DNA of 9,282 bases from Ruminococcaceae bacterium UBA866. GTDB taxonomy: Bacteria; Bacillota; Clostridia; Oscillospirales; Ruminococcaceae. The notes below the pieces were generated by a model. The model saw nothing but the letters and a program-made list of their open reading frames with translations, was not told the DNA's origin and searched no databases. Made by a program: the position numbers and the translations under genes. The stretch is taken from positions 2,805 through 12,086 of the forward strand of contig DBGA01000017.1 in assembly GCA_002295325.1 (NCBI GenBank). The letters run 5' to 3'. Below, piece by piece: positions 1 to 6,953 of this stretch; within the stretch, counting starts at the first letter, position 1, and every line of letters starts with the position of its first letter.

Positions 1-215
1 AAGTATTAAAGGAGCAAGGACTCACTATTCTTTTAACCTCTCATTTTATGGATGAGGTTGAAGTTCTTTGTGATGAAATATGTATCCTCAAAAAAGGTAA
101 TTCAGTGTTTTATGGTACTGTTGAAGATGCCATAGCAAAAAGTCCTTATGATAAATTCGAGGATACTTATCTTTGGTACACAGATGAGGAGGCAGTAGAA
201 AATGAAAACATTTAG
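1..215 (+). CDS. ABC transporter ATP-binding protein, C-terminal fragment (5' end outside window)
   Basis: The frame is open from base 3 to a TAG at 213-215 and gives about 70 residues. It contains LTILLTSHFMDEVEVLCDEI, the strand and H-loop histidine (TSH) that close the nucleotide-binding domain of ABC ATPases, followed by the usual ILKKGN...FYGTVEDA segment. Walker A, the signature motif and Walker B lie upstream of the window. The stop overlaps the next start (ATG at 202) by 14 bases, so ATPase and permease were translationally coupled, as in two-gene ABC-2 exporters (cytoplasmic ATPase driving a membrane permease). The substrate cannot be told. Because the partner permease is truncated after ~61 codons, this transporter is probably no longer functional in this arrangement. 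The family assignment is secure; the loss of function is inferred. Confidence 0.88.
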   Translation, partial: VLKEQGLTILLTSHFMDEVEVLCDEICILKKGNSVFYGTVEDAIAKSPYDKFEDTYLWYTDEEAVENENI

Positions 216-1395
216 TACAATGCTAAAAACAGAAATCAAACTATCGCTTCGTGGTATGGATATGTTTATTTTTGCTATTTGCATGCCAATTATTGTCCTT
301 GTGGTACTTGGAATTATTTACGGCAACAAGCCAGCCTTTACTGGTGCTGATTACACTTTTTTAGAACAGTCATTTGGAGCGATAGCTATCGCCTACATCT
401 ACTATGAAGCTCCCGAACATGAGCAGAACTTTACAACACTGATTGAGTTTATCAATGCCAGTGAGGTCAGAGAGGACGATGAGGAGTTTAAGAACAATGT
501 AGATTTGATGTTTGATAGGCTTGAAGAAAAAGACCCACAGCACTTTGCCGTAAGGCAATATAAGAAATACAAATTAGCCGCAGGCAAGACAGCGAAGTCG
601 ATTTTGATTAGCTGTGGTGCAAGATTAGCCCCCTTTGACATTAAAGAGCTTCGGGAGCTGACCGCCTATGACGAACTGGAGCTTGATACCCTTGGGGACA
701 GGAAAACAGCATTGTTTATTATCATCAGTGACACCGATGCCACATTCAACTTCCTTGTTTCCATGTGCTACACACAGCTTTTCAATCTGCTTTGTGATAA
801 AGCCGATGATGTGTACGGCGGTCGCTTGCCCGTCCATGTGCGGTGCTTGATTGATGAGTGTGCCAATATCGGGCAGATACCCAACTTGGAGAAACTCATG
901 GCGACAATCCGAAGCCGTGAAATCTCCGCTTGCCTTGTGTTGCAGGCACAATCACAGCTCAAGGCACTCTACAAGGACAACTCCGATACCATAATCGGCA
1001 ACTGTGACAGCATGATTTTCCTCGGCGGTAAGGAGAAAACCACCCTCAAGGACTTAACTGAAACCCTTGGTAAAGAAACCATTGATATGTTCAACACTTC
1101 CGATACAAGGGGCAGTCAACGCAGCTATGGTATCAATTATCATCGACTTGGAAAAGAGCTTATGTCAATGGACGAGCTTTCCGTTATGGACGGCGGTAAG
1201 TGCATTTTACAGCTTAGAGGTGTGCGACCCTTTTTCAGCGGCAAATACGATATTACCAAGCACCCAAAATATAAGTATCTTTCTGATTTTGACAAGAAAA
1301 ATGCCTTTGACATTGAAAAATTCTTGTCCACAAAGTTGAAGCTAAAACCAAACGATGTGTATGAGGTTTTCGATGTCAGTGATAAGGTTAAATAA
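202..1395 (+). CDS. Chimeric ORF: ABC-2 permease N-terminus fused in frame to VirD4/TraG coupling protein C-terminal half
   Basis: The ORF has 397 residues and a GAGGAGG ribosome binding site at 185-191. Residues 1 to ~61 look like the start of an ABC-2 exporter permease: a cytoplasmic N-terminus, one membrane segment at ~21-41, then YTFLEQSFGA. From ~63 onward it is the C-terminal half of a type IV coupling protein of the Tn1549/CTn kind (AYIYYEAPEHEQNF, the Walker B box LIDECANIG at 216-224, then LVLQAQSQL and GGKCILQLRGVRPFF near the end). Coupling proteins are membrane-anchored ATPases that feed relaxase-bound DNA into the mating channel. The Walker A box and N-terminal anchors are missing here, so it cannot be a working coupling protein. 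The permease lacks its later membrane segments. With a cytoplasmic N-terminus, the VirD4 part would also face outside. It is most likely a fused pair of pseudogenes, though it remains an open, translatable frame. Confidence 0.85.
   Translation: MKTFSTMLKTEIKLSLRGMDMFIFAICMPIIVLVVLGIIYGNKPAFTGADYTFLEQSFGAIAIAYIYYEAPEHEQNFTTLIEFINASEVREDDEEFKNNVDLMFDRLEEKDPQHFAVRQYKKYKLAAGKTAKSILISCGARLAPFDIKELRELTAYDELELDTLGDRKTALFIIISDTDATFNFLVSMCYTQLFNLLCDKADDVYGGRLPVHVRCLIDECANIGQIPNLEKLMATIRSREISACLVLQAQSQLKALYKDNSDTIIGNCDSMIFLGGKEKTTLKDLTETLGKETIDMFNTSDTRGSQRSYGINYHRLGKELMSMDELSVMDGGKCILQLRGVRPFFSGKYDITKHPKYKYLSDFDKKNAFDIEKFLSTKLKLKPNDVYEVFDVSDKVK
379..392. repeat. 14-bp perfect palindrome at the ABC permease / VirD4 seam
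   Basis: GCGATAGCTATCGC is its own reverse complement and encodes Ala-Ile-Ala-Ile-Ala. It lies where permease-like sequence (ending SFGA) gives way to VirD4-like sequence (starting near AYIYYEAP). The flanking bases do not extend the symmetry. It may mark the recombination joint that created the fusion, or be a chance by-product of joining GCGATAGC to GCTATCGC. Confidence 0.75.
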
Positions 1396-1425
1396 AAATG
1401 ATAGATTTCAGTAAAGATTATGTAG

Positions 1426-1431
1426 TATAAT
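1426..1431 (+). promoter_or_regulatory. Putative -10 box for the DUF2971 gene
   Basis: A consensus TATAAT lies 58 bases before the DUF2971 start codon. The -35 region 16-18 bases upstream is only weakly matched. A second TATAAT at 1464-1469 is too close to the ribosome binding site (AAGAAAGG, 1471-1478) to make a normal leader. A promoter here would let the gene be expressed independently of the broken virD4 frame. Confidence 0.45.
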
Positions 1432-1488
1432 AGTAAATAATTTTACTACCTGTCCTCTTTTAATATAATCAAGAAAGGCATAAATTGT

Positions 1489-2415
1489 ATGAAAATAGAA
1501 GATATACATTACGACCTTCAACCTATCCCTGTTGATGAAGAAAACTTTGATGTTGAAAAGTGGCGTTTGCAGAATCCAGTTGATTATTTTAAGTTCATGT
1601 ACATGATTAATATTTCGGCAAATAAAAATGAGGTCTTTCAACTTCTGTATAAAATCAGTCGCCTTTATATACCAGATACACTTTATAAGTATTATTCATT
1701 TACCGATGACAAGACACTTAATGAGCAAAAACTCCAAACTTTAGAACAACAAAAGATTTTCATGTCAGATGTTAAGTTTTTAAATGACCCTTTTGATAAT
1801 AAAGCATTTTATTATAAGGCTGACACTCTTATAAAATATGAAAGATTAATTCCACATGGCGGACGGCTCATAGATGATTTTTCTACATTTACTAAGGTAT
1901 CCTCTTTAACAGCTAATAGCGTAAACTCAATGCCAATGTGGGCGCATTACGCAAATAATCATGTAGGTTACTGTGTTTCATATGATATGAAACACAACAC
2001 GCAATTGTCTGGTTGTACATTTCCTGTCCAATACACTAACGAGCGAATAGATATAACCAGTGTTATGGATAAGCAAGTTCAATATATGATAAACCAGATT
2101 GAAATTCAAGGAGCAGAAGGAAAAAAGGAAATCCTGCTTGATGACTTATCATTAGTATCCTTATCATCCTACTTTTGTAACATAAAACATTCGTCATGGA
2201 GCTATGAAAATGAATTTAGATGCACAACTGGAGCAAATGCTAAAGGAATGCCATATGTAGTGGCTACGCCAAAAGAAATATACATAGGATTGAATTGCTC
2301 AGAGTCCAATGTTGAAAAGCTTATTAAGATAGGTAAAGCATTAAAAATACCAGTATACAAAATGTTCTTTGATGAGCTGAGTGAATCTTTCGACCTGATT
2401 TTTAGAGAAATATAA
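1489..2415 (+). CDS. DUF2971 family protein (function unknown), cargo gene
   Basis: A 308-residue soluble protein with no signal peptide or membrane segment. The family marks are in order: LYKYYSF (65-71), KFLNDPFD (96-103), MWAHYANNHVGYCVSYD (150-166), SWSYENEFR (236-244) and EIYIGLNCS (263-271). These match DUF2971 proteins, for which I know no firmly established activity. The conserved W-H-Y-N and E-N-E-F-R residues look like an active or binding site, but this is inference. Residues 1-60, before the domain, are an unassigned extension. The start is supported by AAGAAAGG 10 bases upstream. The gene stands alone between two virD4 tails, with its own -10 box and a strong terminator, so it behaves like a self-contained cargo cassette. 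It appears intact. Family assignment is fairly sure; its role (for example defence or stress cargo) is open. Confidence 0.8.
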   Translation: MKIEDIHYDLQPIPVDEENFDVEKWRLQNPVDYFKFMYMINISANKNEVFQLLYKISRLYIPDTLYKYYSFTDDKTLNEQKLQTLEQQKIFMSDVKFLNDPFDNKAFYYKADTLIKYERLIPHGGRLIDDFSTFTKVSSLTANSVNSMPMWAHYANNHVGYCVSYDMKHNTQLSGCTFPVQYTNERIDITSVMDKQVQYMINQIEIQGAEGKKEILLDDLSLVSLSSYFCNIKHSSWSYENEFRCTTGANAKGMPYVVATPKEIYIGLNCSESNVEKLIKIGKALKIPVYKMFFDELSESFDLIFREI

Positions 2416-2425
2416 GATAATCAGT

Positions 2426-2459
2426 AAGGGCTACTACGAGTTAGTAGCTCTTATTTTTT
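2426..2459 (+). terminator. Rho-independent terminator of the DUF2971 gene
   Basis: An 11-bp stem (2426-2436 with 2442-2452, one G-T pair) with loop CGAGT is followed by ATTTTTT. It begins 11 bases after the DUF2971 stop codon and closes the single-gene unit. Confidence 0.85.
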
Positions 2460-2493
2460 GCCCTTTTTTAAACTCGTCACTTGACAATGTTGC

Positions 2494-2745
2494 AAGGAGC
2501 TTATGTCAATGGACGGCGGTAAGTGCATTTTACAGCTTAGAGGTGTACGACCCTTTTTCAGCGATAAATACGATATTACAAAGCACCCAAAATACAAGTA
2601 TCTATCAGATCTTGATAAGAAAAACGCTTTTGATATTGAGAAATTCTTATTCGCCAAACTATAGCTCAAAGGGAGTGATGTATACGAGGTATATGACATG
2701 AGCAAGGAAGAAACAACCAAGCCAAAGCCCTCAGACGGGCAATAA
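2494..2745 (+). pseudogene. Second, decayed copy of the VirD4/TraG coupling protein C-terminus
   Basis: Reading in the frame of ATG 2503 gives KELMSMDGGKCILQLRGVRP, continuing through FFSDKYDITKHPKYKY and NAFDIEKFL. This repeats the last ~80 residues of the copy that ends at 1395, at high nucleotide identity in its first part and lower identity towards the end. It has no beginning, carries an in-frame TAG at 2662-2664, and lacks 18 bases present in the other copy (1171-1188). After the stop the frame continues DVYEVYDMSKEETTKPKPSD to a TAA at 2743-2745, a tail absent from the first copy. Because the following leader matches what usually comes after virD4, this is probably the resident tail, and the copy linked to the DUF2971 gene the newcomer. 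Confidence 0.88.
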
Positions 2746-2771
2746 GCACTGCCGTTTACGGTGGTGCTTTT
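2745..2771 (+). terminator. Hairpin with short T run after the second virD4 tail
   Basis: AGCACTGCCG (2745-2754) pairs with CGGTGGTGCT (2759-2768) using two G-T pairs around the loop TTTA, then TTTT. The T run is short, so it may be a weak terminator or an mRNA-stabilising intergenic hairpin inside the former transfer operon. Confidence 0.6.
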
Positions 2772-2789
2772 CATATATACACAGCCACA

Positions 2790-2810
2790 TGGAAATGAGG
2801 TGTTGCCTAT
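2790..2810 (+). other. Orphan translation leader of the gene formerly downstream of virD4
   Basis: GGAAATGAGGTGTTGCCTAT looks like a Shine-Dalgarno leader, but homology to the element stops where the start codon should be. In Tn1549-like elements a small membrane protein gene (Maff2 type) usually follows virD4; that identification is from memory and is inference. The sequence after ~2810 belongs to a different gene on the minus strand, so this marks the right border of the conjugative-element fragment. Confidence 0.45.
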
Positions 2811-3185
2811 AAGTAACAGTTGCATCTCCTGTTGCCTTTGGTATAATTCTAAATGAATTTGTGTTGTCACCATCCCTAGTAACATCTACAATATTGGGGT
2901 CACTAGATTTAACATTTGTATCCTTTGTCGTCAAGTCAAAATTATTTACCTCGACGTCATTTTTCTTAAGCTTTATTGGAATAGATTGTTGTCGGCTCTC
3001 ACTAGGAGTGGGAGCTTTTAATTCATTGCCTTCTATTAGGATATTGCCCTCTGCCATGATAAATTCATATTTATCGGCACCTTCACCGCTCTCTGCAAAG
3101 GTTGTTGGCACTAAGAATGCCAATAACATAGAAATTGTTAGAATCGCTGATATTGCTCTTTTAAATTTTGTCATTTTCTTACGTC

Positions 3186-4958
3186 CTATCTGTCTTTATA
3201 TAGAGTGTAGATAACCGTTTTATCTACTGTAGTATGGAGTGAATCCTTGTAAGTTTGTGCTGTAATAATCGTTCTACTCTCCTTTTGCTCGATATTTATA
3301 ATGTCTGCTCTTGTATTACCTCCCCTATTTTTGTCGTAAATATACATCTGCTTTTTATTATCAAATAATTCTTCATCAAATGTGTATGAAAAATTATCAA
3401 TATCAAAGTAACGTTTTGCATCTTGCTCTATGTATTTGCTTTCGATATATATGTCATCTGGTAATAGTTTGCCTTGTTTAATCAAATCAGTTCTAGCGTC
3501 TTCAATGCAAAAGCCCGTTATTGCAGGTTTAGAAATTTTTTCTATGTTATTAGATGGATCAATAATACCAAATTTATGAAGGTTTTTTATAAGTAAGACT
3601 GCATCATCATTAAAATTATCTCGTTTTACAATCTGTGACTTCTCAAAGGTGGAGATATCATATAGTTTCTTTAGTATAAAGGTTTCACTGTCATTGCGTT
3701 CAAATATTCCTACAAGACAAATGTCATTTTTAAAATAAATATAGGTGTGTGATAGCTTTTCAGATTGTGGATATATCTTATATTTTACAAAGGTATAATC
3801 ATATTCCATTAGTGGGTTTAGTTGTAAGCTTGCAGTAGAATTATCTATATTGGATAATTTAGCAAGTGCATTACTATCTTTATTTTCTAGTATGTTTATA
3901 AGGAGCTGTGTTTGAGTTATTAGCTGATTTTGAATGTGTTCACTTATGTTTATAGCATTCGGATAATAGTAATGTTCAGCATGAACTACAGGGTTTGAGG
4001 CAGTAATCACACCAATGAACAGGATGAATACAATCGCTAGAATATTTTTAATTTTAGAGATTTTCTCATATTTTGCAATATTTTTTACTCTTGATTTTAT
4101 GGTTAGCTCGCCAAATCCAAGTATATTGGCATAGGCAAAATTATGCTGTACTGACGCCATATTAATAATGGAATTTGCATAGTCATTTTTATTTTCTATG
4201 CCAATAATACCAACTGCTAATTCATCACAAGAAACTTCCATATCTTTCTCAAACAATAGGTAGCACAGCCATATAATAGGATTAAACCAGTGTATAATAA
4301 GTGTTATACGTGCTATAAGTTTTAGTATATAGTCTAATCGCTTTATATGTACGAGTTCGTGAGTTAATATATGTTTAAGCGTTGCTTCATTATTCAAATC
4401 TAACTTATCAGATATTATTATTTTAGGATTGATAACTCCAAAGAGTATTGCAGAATCGATTTTTGATGACTTAAAAAGTTTGATGTCCCGCTTAACATTT
4501 AACTTTTCTTTGCATTTTTCGAGAGTGTGGTTATTATGAATTATAAATGCTGTTTGCAATTTAAACTTGGCAATTGCAAATGAAATTACAAAAGTTAATA
4601 TTAAAACAAATGCAATTACTGCCCAAAATATTGCACAAATTTTTAATATAATAGAAAAAACATTATTGCTGTGTATAACATTTTTGATAGTTGAAATACC
4701 CTCAATAAATTCTATTTGAGCAATATTTTCTTTTACTTGAATAATTGTATTCCCTTTTTCACTTGATAAATTGAAAAGACTAAATATTGAAGTAAATGAG
4801 AAAGGAATTGTTAATCTAAAGATTAAAACACTCCACATGACATAGTAAAACCTCTTTGGTATCTTACACTTTTGGAAAATGTATCTAACAATAATAAGTA
4901 TAACAGCCACAATACTTGCTGTTATACTCATATTTAATATGGCAAAAAACAAACCCAT
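3186..4958 (-). CDS. M56 family membrane metalloprotease, BlaR1/MecR1-like signal transducer
   Basis: A 590-residue membrane protein. Membrane segments lie near residues 6-28, 36-62, 102-130, 212-236 and 304-325. The zinc protease site is HELVH at 200-204 with the downstream EVSCDE (241-246), between the third and fourth segments as in BlaR1/MecR1. Residues ~326-590 lie outside the cell and form the sensor. I see no penicillin-binding domain there (no SxxK...KTG pattern). The family role is to sense an extracellular signal and trigger cleavage of the BlaI-type repressor encoded just upstream. The repressor stop is 25 bases before this start; the leader AGAAAGTAG is a weak ribosome binding site, so coupling is likely and Met10 is an alternative start. 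The sensed signal is unknown; antibiotic resistance should not be assumed. Confidence 0.87.
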   Translation of the reverse strand: MGLFFAILNMSITASIVAVILIIVRYIFQKCKIPKRFYYVMWSVLIFRLTIPFSFTSIFSLFNLSSEKGNTIIQVKENIAQIEFIEGISTIKNVIHSNNVFSIILKICAIFWAVIAFVLILTFVISFAIAKFKLQTAFIIHNNHTLEKCKEKLNVKRDIKLFKSSKIDSAILFGVINPKIIISDKLDLNNEATLKHILTHELVHIKRLDYILKLIARITLIIHWFNPIIWLCYLLFEKDMEVSCDELAVGIIGIENKNDYANSIINMASVQHNFAYANILGFGELTIKSRVKNIAKYEKISKIKNILAIVFILFIGVITASNPVVHAEHYYYPNAINISEHIQNQLITQTQLLINILENKDSNALAKLSNIDNSTASLQLNPLMEYDYTFVKYKIYPQSEKLSHTYIYFKNDICLVGIFERNDSETFILKKLYDISTFEKSQIVKRDNFNDDAVLLIKNLHKFGIIDPSNNIEKISKPAITGFCIEDARTDLIKQGKLLPDDIYIESKYIEQDAKRYFDIDNFSYTFDEELFDNKKQMYIYDKNRGGNTRADIINIEQKESRTIITAQTYKDSLHTTVDKTVIYTLYKDR

Positions 4959-4983
4959 TAAATAGCACTACTTTCTAATAAAT

Positions 4984-5349
4984 TTAGTCTTCGGTGTTAT
5001 CCTCTAGTAGCTTTTTAATCTCATCTAAATTTTCCTTACTAATATCCTCCCTTTTTAGAAAGGACACAAAGAATTTTTTAACTGAACCGTTATATATTTT
5101 ATCTATTAGCTCATCAGTCTCAGCTTGTTGAACTTCTTCTCTTGTTACAAGAGGTTCAACTATAATTCCTGGGTCAGTTCTTTTTACTGCACCTCGTTCG
5201 CTTAATCGCTTGATTACTGTGTATGTCGTATTTTTTTTCCATCCGAAAGTATCCAATGCAAACTTTGCAAGGTCTTGAGCTGAAACAGGATTGTTATCCC
5301 ATATATACTCCATCAGCGGAAATTCTGCTTCTGAAATTTTTACAGACAC
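4984..5349 (-). CDS. BlaI/MecI/CopY family transcriptional repressor
   Basis: A 121-residue protein with the family's winged-helix N-terminus (ISEAEFPLMEYIWDNNPVSA, then TTYTVIKRLSERGAVKR as the recognition helix and wing) and a short C-terminal dimerisation region containing KKFFVSFL, near where homologues are cut by the M56 partner. The start is GTG at 5347-5349, chosen because AAGGAGG lies 7 bases before it and the protein start matches the family. It is the first gene of a three-gene operon with the M56 protease and a secreted Ig-like protein. It probably binds the palindrome over its own promoter (5388-5417) and so represses itself and its partners. Family assignment is secure; the autoregulation is inferred from the operator position. 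Confidence 0.92.
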   Translation of the reverse strand: MSVKISEAEFPLMEYIWDNNPVSAQDLAKFALDTFGWKKNTTYTVIKRLSERGAVKRTDPGIIVEPLVTREEVQQAETDELIDKIYNGSVKKFFVSFLKREDISKENLDEIKKLLEDNTED

Positions 5350-5387
5350 TGTAATTCCTCCTTATCATATTTTAGTTCTAATGCTTT

Positions 5388-5417
5388 AGACTAATTCTAA
5401 CATCTTAGAATTAGTCT
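5388..5417. promoter_or_regulatory. Palindromic operator over the operon promoter
   Basis: AGACTAATTCTAA and its exact reverse complement are separated by CATC, giving perfect 13-bp arms. The dyad covers the spacer and the -10 box, so a bound dimer would block RNA polymerase. The position is typical for BlaI-family operators, although the sequence is not the TACAnnTGTA core known for BlaI, MecI and CopY. Confidence 0.75.
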
Positions 5418-5422
5418 GTCAA
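5394..5422 (-). promoter_or_regulatory. Promoter of the repressor/M56 protease operon
   Basis: On the minus strand TTGACA (5417-5422) is followed after exactly 17 bases by TAGAAT (5394-5399), a near-consensus vegetative promoter. Transcription should start near 5387, giving a leader of ~38 bases before the GTG. The first three bases of the -10 box are the stop codon of the upstream recombinase gene. Confidence 0.8.
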
Positions 5423-6914
5423 TATTTTCTTTTGAATTAACAACTATCTTTTCAACACACTCCTTCAAAAATTTGTTTATCTGATCCTTGCCTTCTCGAA
5501 CCTTAGCATAAAAATTATATTTCTCTCTAAGTGCGTCCAAAGCCTTAATTTCATTATCAAGTTTAGCAATTTCTTCTGTATGGTAAATTAACTCATCAGC
5601 TTTTACCCTAAAATCATCTTTTGTAATTTTACCATCATTAAACTGATGAAGATAACTCGCCTTAATAATATTGCTTTTCGCATCCTTCATATCGAACATA
5701 AACATTTGTCTGCGAAGCTCTTGTTTTTCAGCAGACGTTTTCTTTATCTTTGGTTCAGTTGCATCAATAAAAGCATTTATATCTCGCTTGATTTTATCAA
5801 TTATCTCGCTTTCACGAATATACATACCATCACAACTACCAGCACCTTGCCGATTATTAGTGATACAAGTAAAGTAATGCCAATCTGAATTACCGCTACC
5901 TTTTCTTCGTTGAAGTTTGTTACCACAACAACCACAGATAATTTTGCCTTTCAGTGCATTTTCTTCTTTATCAACAGAGTTGTTGGATTGTATAGTGTTG
6001 TTACTCCTAACTTTCAAAGCTTCTTCAACCTTATCAAATAAATCTTGTTCAATAATAGCTTGATGTGTATTATAAACTGTTATTCTATCTTTTCCTTGAC
6101 ATAGGTGCCCAGCAAAGGTAATATTAGTGAGAATATCTTTTACCGTTCTTGTACTCCATTTACCGGTACCGGTGCTATAGTTGCCTTTGGCACCTTTAGA
6201 AATAGCATACTCCATAGGAGTTAAAATATCTTCCTGATTTAATCTTCTTGTTATTTCAGTTATACCTATATTTTCGCTTGCCATTTCAAATATATGCCTC
6301 ACAACAATGGCAGCATCAGAATCTATGCCTAATTTATGCTTAGTTTCCTTAATGAATCCATAAGGAGCTCTTGGAGCGATGAAGCAACCTTCTTTAGCTA
6401 ATACATTCAGTTTTGCACTTGTTTTAATTGAAATATCCTTTGCCACAGCTTCATTCAAAGCATTCGTTAATCTAAAATTATGCCTTGAATTACCATAGTC
6501 GTCGGTATCATAAATATTATTCCAAGTATCTAATTTTTCAGTGATAGAAATAAATCTTATATTATTCAAAGGGAAATACTTTTCAATATAATATCCGGCT
6601 CCGATAAAATCCCTTGAAAAGCGTGATAAATCCTTTATAATAATGCAATTGACTTTACCGTCTTCTAAATCTTCTAGCATTTCTTCAAAAGCATCTCTCC
6701 GAAAGTTTCTTCCACTTGCAGCTTCGTCGACATACCATTTTTCTAATATCATATCGGGTTTGTTTTTGATATAGTCATCAATGATATTCTTCTGATTTTG
6801 AATAGAAGTATTTTCTCCTTCTTCCTTAAAAACAGAAAGTCTTACATATCCTGCTACTCTGAATACACTAGTATTTTTGTTTTCAATTACACAGTTTCTG
6901 CTTTTTCTAGTCAT
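5397..6914 (-). CDS. Large serine recombinase (site-specific integrase/transposase)
   Basis: Starting at the ATG at 6912-6914, preceded by GGAGGAT, the protein has 505 residues. The longer TTG frame from 7037 reads through a hairpin and is rejected. The catalytic domain has R25-L-S27 (nucleophile Ser27), Q39, SGRNFRRD (67-74) and DLSRFSRD (95-102). A recombinase domain follows, with APYGFI at ~183-188, KWSTRTVKDILTN and AGHLCQGK, then a zinc ribbon (C327, C330, C350, C361) and a coiled-coil at ~430-485. Such enzymes integrate or excise elements through a 2-bp crossover without host factors. The C-terminus (EKIVVNSKENIDRLILRC) is shorter than I expect for the TndX/TnpX group, which usually continues to a YYNFIG-like end. 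The stop lies inside the next operon's promoter, so the 3' end may have been replaced. Activity is likely but unproven. Confidence 0.9.
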   Translation of the reverse strand: MTRKSRNCVIENKNTSVFRVAGYVRLSVFKEEGENTSIQNQKNIIDDYIKNKPDMILEKWYVDEAASGRNFRRDAFEEMLEDLEDGKVNCIIIKDLSRFSRDFIGAGYYIEKYFPLNNIRFISITEKLDTWNNIYDTDDYGNSRHNFRLTNALNEAVAKDISIKTSAKLNVLAKEGCFIAPRAPYGFIKETKHKLGIDSDAAIVVRHIFEMASENIGITEITRRLNQEDILTPMEYAISKGAKGNYSTGTGKWSTRTVKDILTNITFAGHLCQGKDRITVYNTHQAIIEQDLFDKVEEALKVRSNNTIQSNNSVDKEENALKGKIICGCCGNKLQRRKGSGNSDWHYFTCITNNRQGAGSCDGMYIRESEIIDKIKRDINAFIDATEPKIKKTSAEKQELRRQMFMFDMKDAKSNIIKASYLHQFNDGKITKDDFRVKADELIYHTEEIAKLDNEIKALDALREKYNFYAKVREGKDQINKFLKECVEKIVVNSKENIDRLILRC

Positions 6915-6953
6915 TTTAATATCCTCCATATATTTATTATAGTATTTATATAT

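Larger units (their letters stand above)
388..2810 (+). mobile_element. Remnant of a Tn1549/CTn-type conjugative element (virD4 3' region)
   Basis: This block starts inside virD4 at the permease fusion and ends at ~2810, where a truncated secreted-protein gene on the other strand begins. It contains the virD4 C-terminal half, a DUF2971 cargo gene, a second decayed virD4 tail, a hairpin, and what looks like the translation-start leader of the gene that normally follows virD4. No relaxase, mating-pair ATPase or other transfer gene is present, so it is a fragment and not mobile by itself. The virD4 parts look more GC-rich than the DUF2971 gene and the DNA to the right, which supports separate origins. 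Both outer borders cut through genes, pointing to deletion or rearrangement and not clean insertion. Confidence 0.7.
2731..3174 (-). pseudogene. Secreted Ig-like (Big2-type) protein, 3'-truncated at the element border
   Basis: The 147-residue frame starts with a clear signal peptide (MTKFKRAISAILTISMLLAF, cleavage probably after TFA at residue 27). The mature part contains DTNVKSSDPNIVDVTRDGD and PKATGDATVTY, the pattern of bacterial Ig-like group 2 domains of surface proteins. Native sequence stops at about residue 122 (nt ~2810). The last 25 residues are read from the antisense strand of the conjugative-element leader and hairpin and are not a natural continuation. The start lies 11 bases after the M56 protease stop, with an AGGA element upstream, so it is the third gene of the repressor/protease operon. 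A normal version would be longer and exported to the cell surface. The substrate or role is unknown, and the truncated product may be unstable. Confidence 0.75.

Noticed and set aside
625..951. 108-codon minus-strand ORF
   Set aside because: It is an antisense shadow of the VirD4 coding region.
2451..2885. 144-codon minus-strand ORF
   Set aside because: It lies antisense to the virD4 tail, has no family features, and has no credible start signal.
3186..5349. Beta-lactam resistance regulator calls (blaR1/blaI or mecR1/mecI by name)
   Set aside because: There is no penicillin-sensor motif and no beta-lactamase or PBP gene nearby, so only the family level is supported.
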